Part shown: piece by piece, positions 35,996-43,548 of the stretch
Numbering within the stretch: position 1 is the stretch's first letter
How the letters are laid out: the number at the start of each line of letters is the position of its first letter
Assembly (NCBI RefSeq): GCF_023740735.1
Contig: NZ_JAMRXH010000004.1
Location: 124,001 to 188,000 of the forward strand
Source of the DNA: Nocardia sp. CDC159
GTDB taxonomy: Bacteria; Actinomycetota; Actinomycetes; Mycobacteriales; Mycobacteriaceae
Length of the DNA stretch: 64,000 nt
Direction: 5' to 3'
Notes under the pieces: model-generated
Told to the model about the DNA's origin: nothing
The model's input: the letters and a program-made list of their open reading frames with translations, nothing else
The model's database searches: none
Made by a program: the position numbers and the translations under genes

Positions 35996-36269
35996 TCACA
36001 TGACACAGACCGTAATACCTTTGTCCCGCACCCACTGTCGCAGTTCGACATGGTCGTATGCGTTTGGTATCGGCGGCCGATATCGCCGCCCTCGATCGAC
36101 GCGGTTCGGGCCGGTCAGAGGTCCCCTTTTCCGCCCGGACCGATGCGCTGACCAAGACCGCGCGGTGCAGCCGCCGCCACATCCGGGCTTCGGTCCAATC
36201 AATGAAGCGTCGACGCGCGTCGGCACGAGTTCGCTTGGCAATCAACGGTTTCGACGGGATTATGGGCAC
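35996..36269 (-). pseudogene. Degenerate IS5-family transposase fragment
   Basis: Two overlapping minus-strand frames hold pieces of one transposase. The first frame has FIDWTEARMWRRLHRAVL. The second continues with GPLTGPNRVDRGR and, after a deletion, NAYDHVELRQWVRDKGI. The LTGPxxVDRG and YDxxELRxWxRxxGI motifs are typical of IS5-group DDE transposases. Frame changes, the missing middle and the lack of terminal repeats mark it as a dead remnant. It fills most of the 378-bp gap between the LpqN-like and PPOX genes. Confidence 0.6.
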
Positions 36270-36358
36270 TTCTGCTCGGCACGACAGGCTGAACCGATCG
36301 GATCATCGTGCCGCGCGGGCGGCGCTCCCCAGCGTGTCTGCGAGGTCTGGGTGCAATG

Positions 36359-36826
36359 TCAGGCGACTACGTGATCGGGCTGGATGTGGAGAATCACCCG
36401 CTCGACATTCCGTCTCTGCTCGTAGGGATAGGTATCCAGATCAAGGTACTTGCGCGCCAACCGGTCCAGGAATGCCTTCTCGGGATCTGGCTCGATCTCG
36501 ACTACCCGGCCGCGGACTTCCAGATAGCGATAAGGGTCGTCAGGATCGAGGATCGAGACCGACACCCGCGGATCTCGCTCGATGTTGCGGTACTTTTGCC
36601 GGTCGGTGCCGGTCGACACCAGTAGTCGCCCGTGGACGGCGTCGAAGTCGAACCACACAGGATGTGACTGCGGCTCACCGTCGGGCCCCAGAGACGCGAG
36701 GTGCGCGAAGCCTTGCTTGTCCAGGATGTCGGTGTGGCTGCTGGAAATCGTGGCATGCCCTGTCTTCCTGCGTGTTCGCCGGTTGATGTCGTCGATATCG
36801 TCTGCCTTGTTGCGGATCTCAGCCAT
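36359..36826 (-). CDS. PPOX-class F420/FMN-dependent oxidoreductase
   Basis: This 155-residue split-barrel flavin or F420 protein shows LDKQGFAHLASLGPDGEPQ split as GFAHLASLGPDGEPQSHPVW, DAVHGRLLVSTGTDRQKYRN and DPYRYLEVRGRVVEIEPDPE, the usual order in PPOX-class F420-dependent oxidoreductases. It is divergent from a MarR gene with a double inverted-repeat operator between them, so MarR probably represses it. ATG at 36826 with AGGGAG upstream. Confidence 0.85.
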   Translation of the reverse strand: MAEIRNKADDIDDINRRTRRKTGHATISSSHTDILDKQGFAHLASLGPDGEPQSHPVWFDFDAVHGRLLVSTGTDRQKYRNIERDPRVSVSILDPDDPYRYLEVRGRVVEIEPDPEKAFLDRLARKYLDLDTYPYEQRRNVERVILHIQPDHVVA

Positions 36827-36902
36827 CGCCACTCCCTGCCATCGTGAATATCGAGTCAAAGCCGGGCGACCGCACCCCTTCGGGGGAATTGCACTCCGCC
36901 GG

Positions 36903-36949
36903 CATGTCAGCATGTTGACATACAGAGTTTGTGTCAACATGCTGACATG
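36903..36949. promoter_or_regulatory. Double MarR operator with 18-bp inverted arms
   Basis: Arms CATGTCAGCATGTTGACA (36903-36920) and its exact complement (36932-36949) are separated by 11 bp. Each arm is itself a TGTCA-N6-TGACA dyad, so two operator sites lie 27 bp apart centre to centre. The right arm covers the MarR start codon. Confidence 0.72.
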
Positions 36950-37405
36950 AGTCAAGAGGAGACAGTGGGCGAACTGGAGCAGTCGGTGGGCTATGTCCTC
37001 AAGCAGGCCCAGGCCACGCTGCACTCTGCGATGGACGCGGTGCTGCGCCCGCTGGAACTGACCGTGTCGCAATACGCTTGCCTCGAACTGCTCGGCCAGC
37101 GCCCTGGGATATCCAACGCCGAACTCGCCCGTGGCGCGTTCGTCACCCGTCAATCGATGAACCTGGTCCTTCGCGGGTTGCAAGATCGCGGACTGCTCAC
37201 CCGACCCGAGCGAGCCCCCCACGGCCGCGTGCTGCCCACCCAGCTCACGAGCTCCGGACAGGAAAAACTGCACGCCGCCAGCGTGGCCGTGCGCGCCATC
37301 GAACGGCAAATGTTCTCCCCGCTGTCCGCGGAAGAGCAACGTCGGCTGCGCAACGACCTTGCGGTCTGCATTGCCGCCAATCCCCTGGCCACACCCAAGC
37401 AGTAA
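36947..37405 (+). CDS. MarR-family transcriptional regulator
   Basis: This 152-residue protein has the MarR fold: ELTVSQYACLELLGQRPG (about 36), the recognition region NAELARGAFVTRQSMNLVLR (about 57-76) and the wing RPERAPHGRVLPTQLTSSG. Its start codon lies inside the right arm of a double operator, implying strong autoregulation. The divergent PPOX gene is the likely second target. Confidence 0.9.
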   Translation: MSQEETVGELEQSVGYVLKQAQATLHSAMDAVLRPLELTVSQYACLELLGQRPGISNAELARGAFVTRQSMNLVLRGLQDRGLLTRPERAPHGRVLPTQLTSSGQEKLHAASVAVRAIERQMFSPLSAEEQRRLRNDLAVCIAANPLATPKQ

Positions 37406-37613
37406 CAGCCCCGCCATACGTCATCACCGACGACGCGAGACACGGACTTGGGGCGACAGGATCAGTCTTCGCATCGGTCCAGGCGATCAGTGAGGCACGT
37501 GCCGACTCGGTCAGCATCGCGTCCATCTCTGCGCGGATCGCGTTCGCGCCACGCACCGTGGCCGCGTCCGCGGCGTCCATCGCGGTCGGGTCGGCCCCAA
37601 CCTCGCTGTGCAT
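37245..37613 (-). CDS. Doubtful hypothetical protein or remnant
   Basis: This frame starts MHSEVGADPTAMDAADAATV. The first ~50 codons show strong GC bias at third positions as in real genes, then the bias fades and the frame runs antisense into the end of the MarR gene. It has no ribosome-binding site. It may be the start of a decayed gene at the end of the ESX module. Confidence 0.3.
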   Translation of the reverse strand: MHSEVGADPTAMDAADAATVRGANAIRAEMDAMLTESARASLIAWTDAKTDPVAPSPCLASSVMTYGGAVTAWVWPGDWRQCRPQGRCAADVALPRTAGRTFAVRWRARPRWRRAVFPVRSS

Positions 37614-37668
37614 CTCGGTGCTGGCGGCCGTCTTGTCGTCATTTCCGGTCTATCGCCTGCGCGACAAC

Positions 37669-37989
37669 CTATTTCGGGTCCCCGTCGGGGCAGTATATGC
37701 GCTGCCCGGTCGCGTCGTAGGCGGGCCGACCCTGCGCATCGCGCCATTCACCCGTGGCCGGATCGGTGGTCCAGCCTTCGAACTCGGTGCCCACCAAGTC
37801 GTCGCGATAATTCTTGCTGTCCAGATAGGTTGGGGTGCCTTCGGGAAGTGGTGGGGTATCGCGCTCGGTGTCGGCGAACATCTTCTTCAGCTCGGCGGTG
37901 CGCTCAAGGCTGTGCTCCGGCATTTTCCATCCCCGCGCTTCAGCTTCCTCTCGCGTATAAAAGCTCTTTCCTCCGACATGATCGGGCAT
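37669..37989 (-). CDS. Hypothetical protein at the end of an ESX module
   Basis: I do not recognise this 106-residue protein. It starts MPDHVGGKSFYTREEAEARGW and ends in a region that looks like a repeated Asp/Gly/Trp pattern (GTEFEGWTTDPATGEWRDAQGRPAYD). It is hydrophilic and has no signal peptide. AGGGGGAAG precedes the ATG at 37989. It follows the 46-residue protein gene by 23 bp, so it could be the antitoxin or effector partner of the ESX substrates upstream. Confidence 0.6.
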   Translation of the reverse strand: MPDHVGGKSFYTREEAEARGWKMPEHSLERTAELKKMFADTERDTPPLPEGTPTYLDSKNYRDDLVGTEFEGWTTDPATGEWRDAQGRPAYDATGQRIYCPDGDPK

Positions 37990-38012
37990 GGCTTCCCCCT
38001 ACGTTTCTTCTA

Positions 38013-38153
38013 TTACAACTGGATTTCGGTTTCGGCGGTGTGGATTCCGGAGACCAGGGCCTGGGCGGTGTCTTGGACGAAGCGGCCCGCATCTTGCACG
38101 TTTTCGGGTATGATCGCGAGAGCTGTTGTCGGCGTGCCGGACTGGTCGGTCAT
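38013..38153 (-). CDS. 46-residue WXG100-like small protein
   Basis: A 47-codon gene (46 residues plus stop) begins MTDQSGTPTTALAIIPENVQ and ends HTAETEIQL. It has one amphipathic helix (VQDAGRFVQDTAQALVSGI) like the first helix of WXG100 or PE proteins but lacks the turn and second helix. A GAGGAGG ribosome-binding site sits just before the ATG, which argues that it is real. It lies between the EspG-like gene and the 106-residue gene on the same strand. Confidence 0.6.
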   Translation of the reverse strand: MTDQSGTPTTALAIIPENVQDAGRFVQDTAQALVSGIHTAETEIQL

Positions 38154-38195
38154 GGGGTGCCTCCTCGAAGGTCGTGCGGTGATGCGGGTGCCGGG

Positions 38196-38969
38196 TCAGC
38201 GGCGGGTGCGTAGGTATTCGTCGTGTTCGCGGTCCTCGGTGTGGTAGCGCTGGGTGAGCGTGGTGAGGCGGTGGATTTCGGCTGTCATGCGGGTGGGGTC
38301 GAGGGGTTTGGCGATTATGGGGTCGCCGGTTTTCACGTAGTAGCGGCCGTCTTCGTAGTCCATCCACCAGAAGCCGCGGCCGGGGGTGGGGCGGGAGTCG
38401 AAAGCGGGGCTTGCGAGGACGGTGACTTCGCCCAGGCCCAGGCGTTGGCGTTTGAAGATGGTGTTGAGTTGGTCGACGACATTGCCGGGGGTGGTGATCG
38501 GGCGGTTGCGTTCGGCTGTGACCTGTTCGCGGCGGATCTCCAGCGGTGGGCGGGTGCCTGGGCCGCGCGGGGGGAGGGCGGCGACGGCCTGGTGGGCCAC
38601 GTGGGCCGGATCGCCATAGGAGACAAGGACGTCCGCGCCGATGTCCTCGCTCGGGCCGGGGAATTGGCGCAGGGCCGCGCCCTCGCTGCCGCGGATGGCG
38701 CCGTGGAAGCGGATGACCTCGGCGAGGTCGGGGCCGGTGAAGCCCTTGATCTCCACGCGCACATCGGGTTCGAGGAGAACCTGGAGGGCGCGGGGGAGGT
38801 CGTCGGTGTACTTGGCCAGCAGGGCTGCCACGGCCGCCTCGCGCTGCTGCCGCAGGACCTCGAAATCGTTGACCAGCGGCCGGAATCGCAGCGGATACGG
38901 CAAACGGTCGCGACCGTAAGCGGCCCAGAGGATTTCGAATTCCTGGGCGGTGAATCTCCAATCAGGCAC
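38196..38969 (-). CDS. EspG-family ESX chaperone
   Basis: This 257-residue protein has the EspG start FTAQEFEILWAAYGRDRLPYP (shown here in part: FTAQEFEILWAAY) and later EVTVLASPAFDSRP and GFWWMDYEDGRYYV. EspG proteins bind cognate PE/PPE proteins in the cytosol and hand them to the ESX (type VII) translocon. I prefer the GTG at 38969, which has GGAG upstream, over a GTG at 38984. It follows the PPE-like gene directly, as expected for a chaperone-substrate pair. Confidence 0.82.
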   Translation of the reverse strand: MPDWRFTAQEFEILWAAYGRDRLPYPLRFRPLVNDFEVLRQQREAAVAALLAKYTDDLPRALQVLLEPDVRVEIKGFTGPDLAEVIRFHGAIRGSEGAALRQFPGPSEDIGADVLVSYGDPAHVAHQAVAALPPRGPGTRPPLEIRREQVTAERNRPITTPGNVVDQLNTIFKRQRLGLGEVTVLASPAFDSRPTPGRGFWWMDYEDGRYYVKTGDPIIAKPLDPTRMTAEIHRLTTLTQRYHTEDREHDEYLRTRR

Positions 38970-40287
38970 GGTCGTAATCTCCACCGATGACCGGGGGGAC
39001 CGCCTTGGTGTTCGGGCCGATCAGTTCCTCACCGTGTTCCTTGGTCACGAGGTAGTCCGGGGTGGACTTGGTGCGGTCCTCGTCATCCTTCTTCGCGGCC
39101 GCACCGGGCGCGCCCATGCCGGGCATGCCCGCGTTGGGCTGCCCAGGCATGCCGGTGAGGCGGGCGGCGGCGGGAACGACCCCAGGCGTGCCCGAAGTGC
39201 CTGGCACGCCGGGGATTCCACGGCCCGGTGCGCCACCCGTGCTGCCGCCGCGGCCACTTGTCCCGCCGCCGGTGCCACCGCCCGATCCGCCACGGGCGAA
39301 GCCGCCGTAGCCGGTGGTTCCGGTGCTGCCGGAGGAGGATGTGCCGCCTGATCCGGCTGGGGTGGTGGAAGTTCCGGAGCCGGGCTGAGCACCGGCTGTG
39401 CCGGTCGTGTTGCCGGGCGAGGTCGAATCGGAAGCCGAACTCGGCGTTGTGCTCGCGGCCTGCGTTTCGGGATTCCGGGTGGGATCGTCGCCGGGCTTGT
39501 CGCCGCTCTGCTCCGTCGGATCGCCGGGTTTGCCGTCGCCCCCGCCGTTTTCGGTTCCGTCGCCCAGTCCGGAGGTACCGCCGGGCCACTGGTTGCCACC
39601 GGGGCCGACCGGCTCGACGGGGGCACCCTCGGCAATCTTCGGAGGCATCGGCAAAACCGGCACCCCTCTATCGGCTTGCACGACGACCTGACCGTAGACA
39701 GTTCGCAGGATGCGGCGGGCCTCCTCGGTCTGCTCCTCTTTGCTGTAGTCGTCCGCCTTCATCACCCCGTCCTGGGACAGGGTCTTGCCGACGACGGTTG
39801 GCCGCTCGTCCACTCCTGGGAACAGTGCTTGGGTCTGTTCGAGACCGGTGTGCAATTCCGCGAGTTTGAGTGCGATCAACTGTGCGGCCGACACGAGATC
39901 ATGCGACCGATCGGAGTAGTTGTTGACGGCTCGGACCGCGGCGGAAGCGGATTGCCCTGTCCACCCGGCATGCGCACCGTCGCCGTTCACGGTCTTGGCG
40001 AATTCGCTATTGAAAGCGTTGGAGGCCGCAGTGAGTTCCGTTCCGATCTTCGACCAGACCTCTGCCGCCGCGCGCAACTGATCGGGACGCATGTCGTTGA
40101 CGCACTTGCGCATTGCTTCCAGAGACATGCCGTCGTAAACCTCGCAATAATTGATAGCGAGTGGATCGAAGTCGCCTTGGAATGTCGAGTTCAGTGCTTG
40201 GGTCTGCCCGTAGATCCGCTGCCGCTCTTGGTTCCACTGGTCCTGGGCCTCGATGATACGTCGCTGGTAGTCCTCGTAGGAACTCAT
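38962..40287 (-). CDS. PPE-like ESX substrate with Gly/Ser/Pro-rich C-terminus
   Basis: This 441-residue protein has a helical PPE/WXG-like N-terminal half (residues 1 to about 190), including AAAEVWSKIGTELTAASNAF and GWTGQSASAAVRAV. A low-complexity region follows (about 210-400) rich in Gly, Ser, Thr and Pro with GGTGGGTSGRGGSTGG and MPGQPNAGMPGMG repeats. A short folded-looking tail (YLVTKEHGEELIGPNTKAVPP) ends it. The layout fits exported or surface PPE-like proteins of Nocardia. It overlaps the WXG-like gene start by 4 bp and precedes the EspG gene. Confidence 0.82.
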   Translation of the reverse strand: MSSYEDYQRRIIEAQDQWNQERQRIYGQTQALNSTFQGDFDPLAINYCEVYDGMSLEAMRKCVNDMRPDQLRAAAEVWSKIGTELTAASNAFNSEFAKTVNGDGAHAGWTGQSASAAVRAVNNYSDRSHDLVSAAQLIALKLAELHTGLEQTQALFPGVDERPTVVGKTLSQDGVMKADDYSKEEQTEEARRILRTVYGQVVVQADRGVPVLPMPPKIAEGAPVEPVGPGGNQWPGGTSGLGDGTENGGGDGKPGDPTEQSGDKPGDDPTRNPETQAASTTPSSASDSTSPGNTTGTAGAQPGSGTSTTPAGSGGTSSSGSTGTTGYGGFARGGSGGGTGGGTSGRGGSTGGAPGRGIPGVPGTSGTPGVVPAAARLTGMPGQPNAGMPGMGAPGAAAKKDDEDRTKSTPDYLVTKEHGEELIGPNTKAVPPVIGGDYDRA

Positions 40288-40667
40288 TGCTGCTGCCCGT
40301 CCATCCGGGGAGTACGGCCAGCGTTCTGCTGATCTATCTCGGTGAAGTTCGCAATAGCCTTTGCTACAACTTCTTTGGCTGTCTTCACAACATCGATGTG
40401 ATGCTCGAGAACCTTGGTCAGTGATTGGGCGTTGCCTACCGCTTTTCCTCTGAACTTTTTCTCCAGGTCGATGCCCGATGGCAGAGAGCCGAAACCGCCG
40501 AGGACAAAGAGTTGGTTGGCCGCCCGCATGAGACCGTCGAGACGGTCCATGTAGTCGTCGCAAACTTTTTCCAGTCCTCTCCCGATCTCCGGGTCGAGCG
40601 ACAACTGACCAGAATTCGCCTGCCCCAGCAGGTTTCGCCACTCGGCAGGATCAACTCCCGCTACCAT
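40284..40667 (-). CDS. EspC/WXG-like small ESX protein
   Basis: This 127-residue, mostly helical protein starts MVAGVDPAEWRNLLGQANSG and contains LEKVCDDYMDRLDGLMRAANQL and AKAIANFTEIDQQN. It resembles type VII secretion-associated helical proteins that pair with PPE partners. AGGGGATC precedes the ATG at 40667, and its stop overlaps the PPE-like start as ATGA, so the two are made together and probably form a complex. Confidence 0.75.
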   Translation of the reverse strand: MVAGVDPAEWRNLLGQANSGQLSLDPEIGRGLEKVCDDYMDRLDGLMRAANQLFVLGGFGSLPSGIDLEKKFRGKAVGNAQSLTKVLEHHIDVVKTAKEVVAKAIANFTEIDQQNAGRTPRMDGQQQ

Positions 40668-40677
40668 GATCCCCTCC

Positions 40678-41244
40678 TCAATTCGCGGGTAGAAACTTGA
40701 CCAGGTCGTCGGCGTGGCGGCGTGCCTCCACACACGGGTCTCCCTGCTTCCCGGCCGAGTACCGGGTCAGAGTCTGGAAGATGACGATGCCCTGCTTCAG
40801 GCCGACAGCCAGGCCGCACCGTTGTCGTCCCGGGTCGGTGGTCTCGAAGAACTGGACCGCTTCGTGTGAACCGACCGTCGTCGGAGTGAACTGCTCGAAG
40901 TCCGGGCGTTCGCGGACCTCCTGCAAGGTTCTGTTGATCGAGTAGACGCTGAGGTCGTACCACTTCGCGTCGGATCGCCAAGCGCACGTCTTCGATCCGG
41001 GGAACTGGTCTCCGAACAGGCCGGTCTGCTTCGAAGCCGGGTCCAACCCGCTGCTGCGCAACGCCGACTCCGGCAGCGTGCACGGGTCCCACAAGGCTGC
41101 TGCCTGGGTGGTCGTGGTGGTCGCCGCCGCACTACTCGTCGTAGTACCAGTCCCTCCACCCCCGGACTTCCCACACCCCGCAACCAACGCCACCACCCCC
41201 AGCGCTACCCCAACCCAGCGCACACCCATCCCATGGCCCGCCAT
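40678..41244 (-). CDS. DUF3558 lipoprotein
   Basis: This 188-residue protein has a lipoprotein signal with lipobox VALVAGC (Cys at about residue 24), a Thr/Ala-rich linker and the DUF3558 domain: WDPCTLPESALRSSGLDP, KTCAWRSDAKWYDLSVYS and DPCVEARRHADDLVKFLP with four conserved Cys likely in disulfides. DUF3558 genes commonly head ESX substrate modules in Nocardia. It ends 10 bp before the WXG-like gene. ATG at 41244 or 41229. Confidence 0.85.
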   Translation of the reverse strand: MAGHGMGVRWVGVALGVVALVAGCGKSGGGGTGTTTSSAAATTTTTQAAALWDPCTLPESALRSSGLDPASKQTGLFGDQFPGSKTCAWRSDAKWYDLSVYSINRTLQEVRERPDFEQFTPTTVGSHEAVQFFETTDPGRQRCGLAVGLKQGIVIFQTLTRYSAGKQGDPCVEARRHADDLVKFLPAN

Positions 41245-41425
41245 ACCTGCCCCTTCGCTCAGAACCCCGCCGACTGGCCAGCACACTACCGCTCGATAAA
41301 TTGGACGCGCCCCGCTCGCCGTCGGTTCCCTGTCGCCCCACTCACACGGCGAGTGGTATGCGGACCGCACTAGACTCGGGGCGAACGGGCAGCACGCAGA
41401 CGAAAGCGAAAGTAGGCAGCCGAAC

Positions 41426-42580
41426 GTGAGTGCCATTGCATTGGGGATCCCGTCCGCACCGGCGGCGGTCCTCGCGCCCCGGCGGAAGACTCGCCAGCTG
41501 ATGGTGGGCAAGGTCGGGGTCGGCAGTGATTTTCCGGTTTCGGTGCAGTCGATGACGACGACCAAGACCCACGACGTGAACTCGACCCTGCAGCAGATCG
41601 CCGAACTGACCGCCTCCGGATGCGACATCGTTCGCGTCGCCTGCCCGCGCCAGGAGGATGCCGACGCCCTCGCCGCGATTGCCAAGAAGTCGCCGATTCC
41701 GGTGATCGCCGATATCCACTTCCAGCCCCGCTACATCTTCGCGGCCATCGATGCGGGTTGTGCCGCGGTGCGGGTCAATCCGGGCAATATCAAGGAGTTC
41801 GACGGGCGGGTCAAGGAGGTCGCCAAGGCGGCCGGTGCCGCGGGCATTCCGATCCGCATCGGCGTCAACGCCGGATCGCTGGACAAGCGGATGATGGAGA
41901 AGTACGGCAAGGCCACCCCGGAGGCGCTGGTCGAGTCGGCGCTGTGGGAGGCGAGCCTGTTCGAGGAGCACGGCTTCGGCGACATCAAGATCTCGGTCAA
42001 GCACAACGACCCGGTCGTGATGGTCGAGGCCTATCGGCAGCTGGCCGCGCAGTGCGATTACCCGCTGCATCTGGGCGTGACCGAGGCCGGTCCGGCCTTC
42101 CAGGGCACGATCAAGTCCGCGGTAGCCTTCGGCGCGCTGCTGAGCGAGGGGATCGGCGACACCATCCGGGTCTCGCTGTCCGCGCCGCCCGCCGAGGAGG
42201 TCAAGGTCGGCAACCAGATCCTGCAGTCGCTGAACCTGCGGCCGCGCAAGCTCGAGATCGTGTCCTGTCCGTCGTGCGGCCGGGCGCAGGTCGATGTGTA
42301 CACCCTCGCCAACGAGGTGACCGCCGGGCTCGAGGGTATGGAGGTCCCGCTGCGGGTGGCCGTGATGGGCTGTGTGGTCAACGGGCCGGGTGAGGCGCGG
42401 GAGGCGGATCTCGGTGTGGCCTCCGGCAACGGCAAGGGGCAGATCTTCGTGAAGGGCGAGGTCATCAAGACCGTGCCCGAACATCTGATCGTGGAAACCC
42501 TCATCGAGGAAGCGATGAGGCTCGCGGAAGGGATGAGCGACGACGCAGGCACCGGCGAACCGGTCGTCACGGTCGGGTAG
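41426..42580 (+). CDS. ispG: 4-hydroxy-3-methylbut-2-enyl-diphosphate synthase
   Basis: This 384-residue iron-sulfur enzyme makes HMBPP in the penultimate MEP-pathway step. The TIM-barrel half has [15 protein letters not shown] and [13 protein letters not shown]. The Fe4S4 ligands are in [11 protein letters not shown] and [12 protein letters not shown]. It starts with GTG at 41426. As in mycobacteria it follows dxr and rip1 in order, but here 18 kb of accessory genes separate them. Confidence 0.97.
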   Translation: MSAIALGIPSAPAAVLAPRRKTRQLMVGKVGVGSDFPVSVQSMTTTKTHDVNSTLQQIAELTASGCDIVRVACPRQEDADALAAIAKKSPIPVIADIHFQPRYIFAAIDAGCAAVRVNPGNIKEFDGRVKEVAKAAGAAGIPIRIGVNAGSLDKRMMEKYGKATPEALVESALWEASLFEEHGFGDIKISVKHNDPVVMVEAYRQLAAQCDYPLHLGVTEAGPAFQGTIKSAVAFGALLSEGIGDTIRVSLSAPPAEEVKVGNQILQSLNLRPRKLEIVSCPSCGRAQVDVYTLANEVTAGLEGMEVPLRVAVMGCVVNGPGEAREADLGVASGNGKGQIFVKGEVIKTVPEHLIVETLIEEAMRLAEGMSDDAGTGEPVVTVG

Positions 42581-42628
42581 ACCGCCGCTGACCAAAAACC
42601 AGCACGTTTACATTGTTCGTGGCAGGCT

Positions 42629-43498
42629 GTGAACGTGCGGAGTGTGCTGGAGCCGAGCCGCCGGACCCGCATCTCCGGGGCTCGTCAGCTTGCGAATCGC
42701 GATCTGGCCCAGGTGCTGCGAGTTCTGGATAGCGACCCGGTGGCGAGCTGTATGGTTGCCGCCCGATTGCAGGAATACGGACTGGATTCTCGCGGCGGGC
42801 ACGGGGAGCTGTGGAGCCGCGGCGGTCCGGCCGCGTCGCTGTGCTTCTCCGGGGCGAATCTGGTTCCGCTGCGCGGCGGCAGCGAGGATCTCAAGGCCTT
42901 CGCCGAGCGGGCCACGCGCTGGCCGCGGCTGTGCTCGTCGGTGGTCGGCCGCCAGGAGCTGGCCCTGCCGCTGTGGGAGCTGCTCGCCGATCACTGGGGT
43001 CCGGCGCGGGACCTGCGCGACGAACAGCCGCTGCTCGCGCTCGACGGGACGGCCCGCACCGCGGCCGATCCGAAGGTGCGGCGGGTGCGGCCCGACGAGT
43101 TGGATCGGTACCTGGTCGCGGCGGTCGCGATGTTCACCGAGGAGATCGGCGTCGACCCGCGCAGCGGCGACGGCGGACGCGGCTATCGGCGGCGGGTGGC
43201 GAGCCTGATCCAGGCCGGGCGCGCCTGGGCCCGATTCGAGGACGGCGAGGTCGTGTACAAGGCGGAGGTGGGTGCGCTGTCGCGGCGCACCGGCCAGATT
43301 CAGGGCGTGTGGGTGCATCCGGAGTGGCGCGGGCGCGGGCTGGGCGCCTCCGGTACGGCGGCCATCGCGAATACCGTTGTCGCGTCGGGTCGTACCGCGA
43401 GTCTGTACGTGAACTCCTACAACGAGGTGGCCCGGCGGGCCTACGCGAAGGTGGGATTCCGGCAAGTCGCCACATTCGCCACGGTTCTGGTGGACTGA
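42629..43498 (+). CDS. GNAT acetyltransferase with DUF4081
   Basis: This 289-residue protein has an N-terminal DUF4081 domain (LLRVLD-like AQVLRVLDSDPVASCMVAARL) and a C-terminal GNAT domain with the acetyl-CoA loop GVWVHPEWRGRGLG and AYAKVGFRQVATFATVLV. It corresponds in position to the GNAT gene next to gcpE in M. tuberculosis. The acceptor is unknown. GTG start at 42629. Confidence 0.9.
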   Translation: MNVRSVLEPSRRTRISGARQLANRDLAQVLRVLDSDPVASCMVAARLQEYGLDSRGGHGELWSRGGPAASLCFSGANLVPLRGGSEDLKAFAERATRWPRLCSSVVGRQELALPLWELLADHWGPARDLRDEQPLLALDGTARTAADPKVRRVRPDELDRYLVAAVAMFTEEIGVDPRSGDGGRGYRRRVASLIQAGRAWARFEDGEVVYKAEVGALSRRTGQIQGVWVHPEWRGRGLGASGTAAIANTVVASGRTASLYVNSYNEVARRAYAKVGFRQVATFATVLVD

Positions 43499-43548
43499 CG
43501 CCGAGTGTCGCCCGGTTCGCGGGGCATCGGCTGTTTACCATCTGTGCC

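Noticed and set aside
38223..38990. Plus-strand frame with Gly/Val/Asp-rich product
   Set aside because: It is the antisense shadow of the EspG-like gene, which has family motifs and a conserved genomic context.
39062..39600. Gly/Pro-rich repeats considered as a possible CRISPR or satellite array
   Set aside because: The repeats follow codon periodicity of the PPE-like low-complexity tail and have no constant repeat-spacer structure. No CRISPR array was found anywhere in the window.
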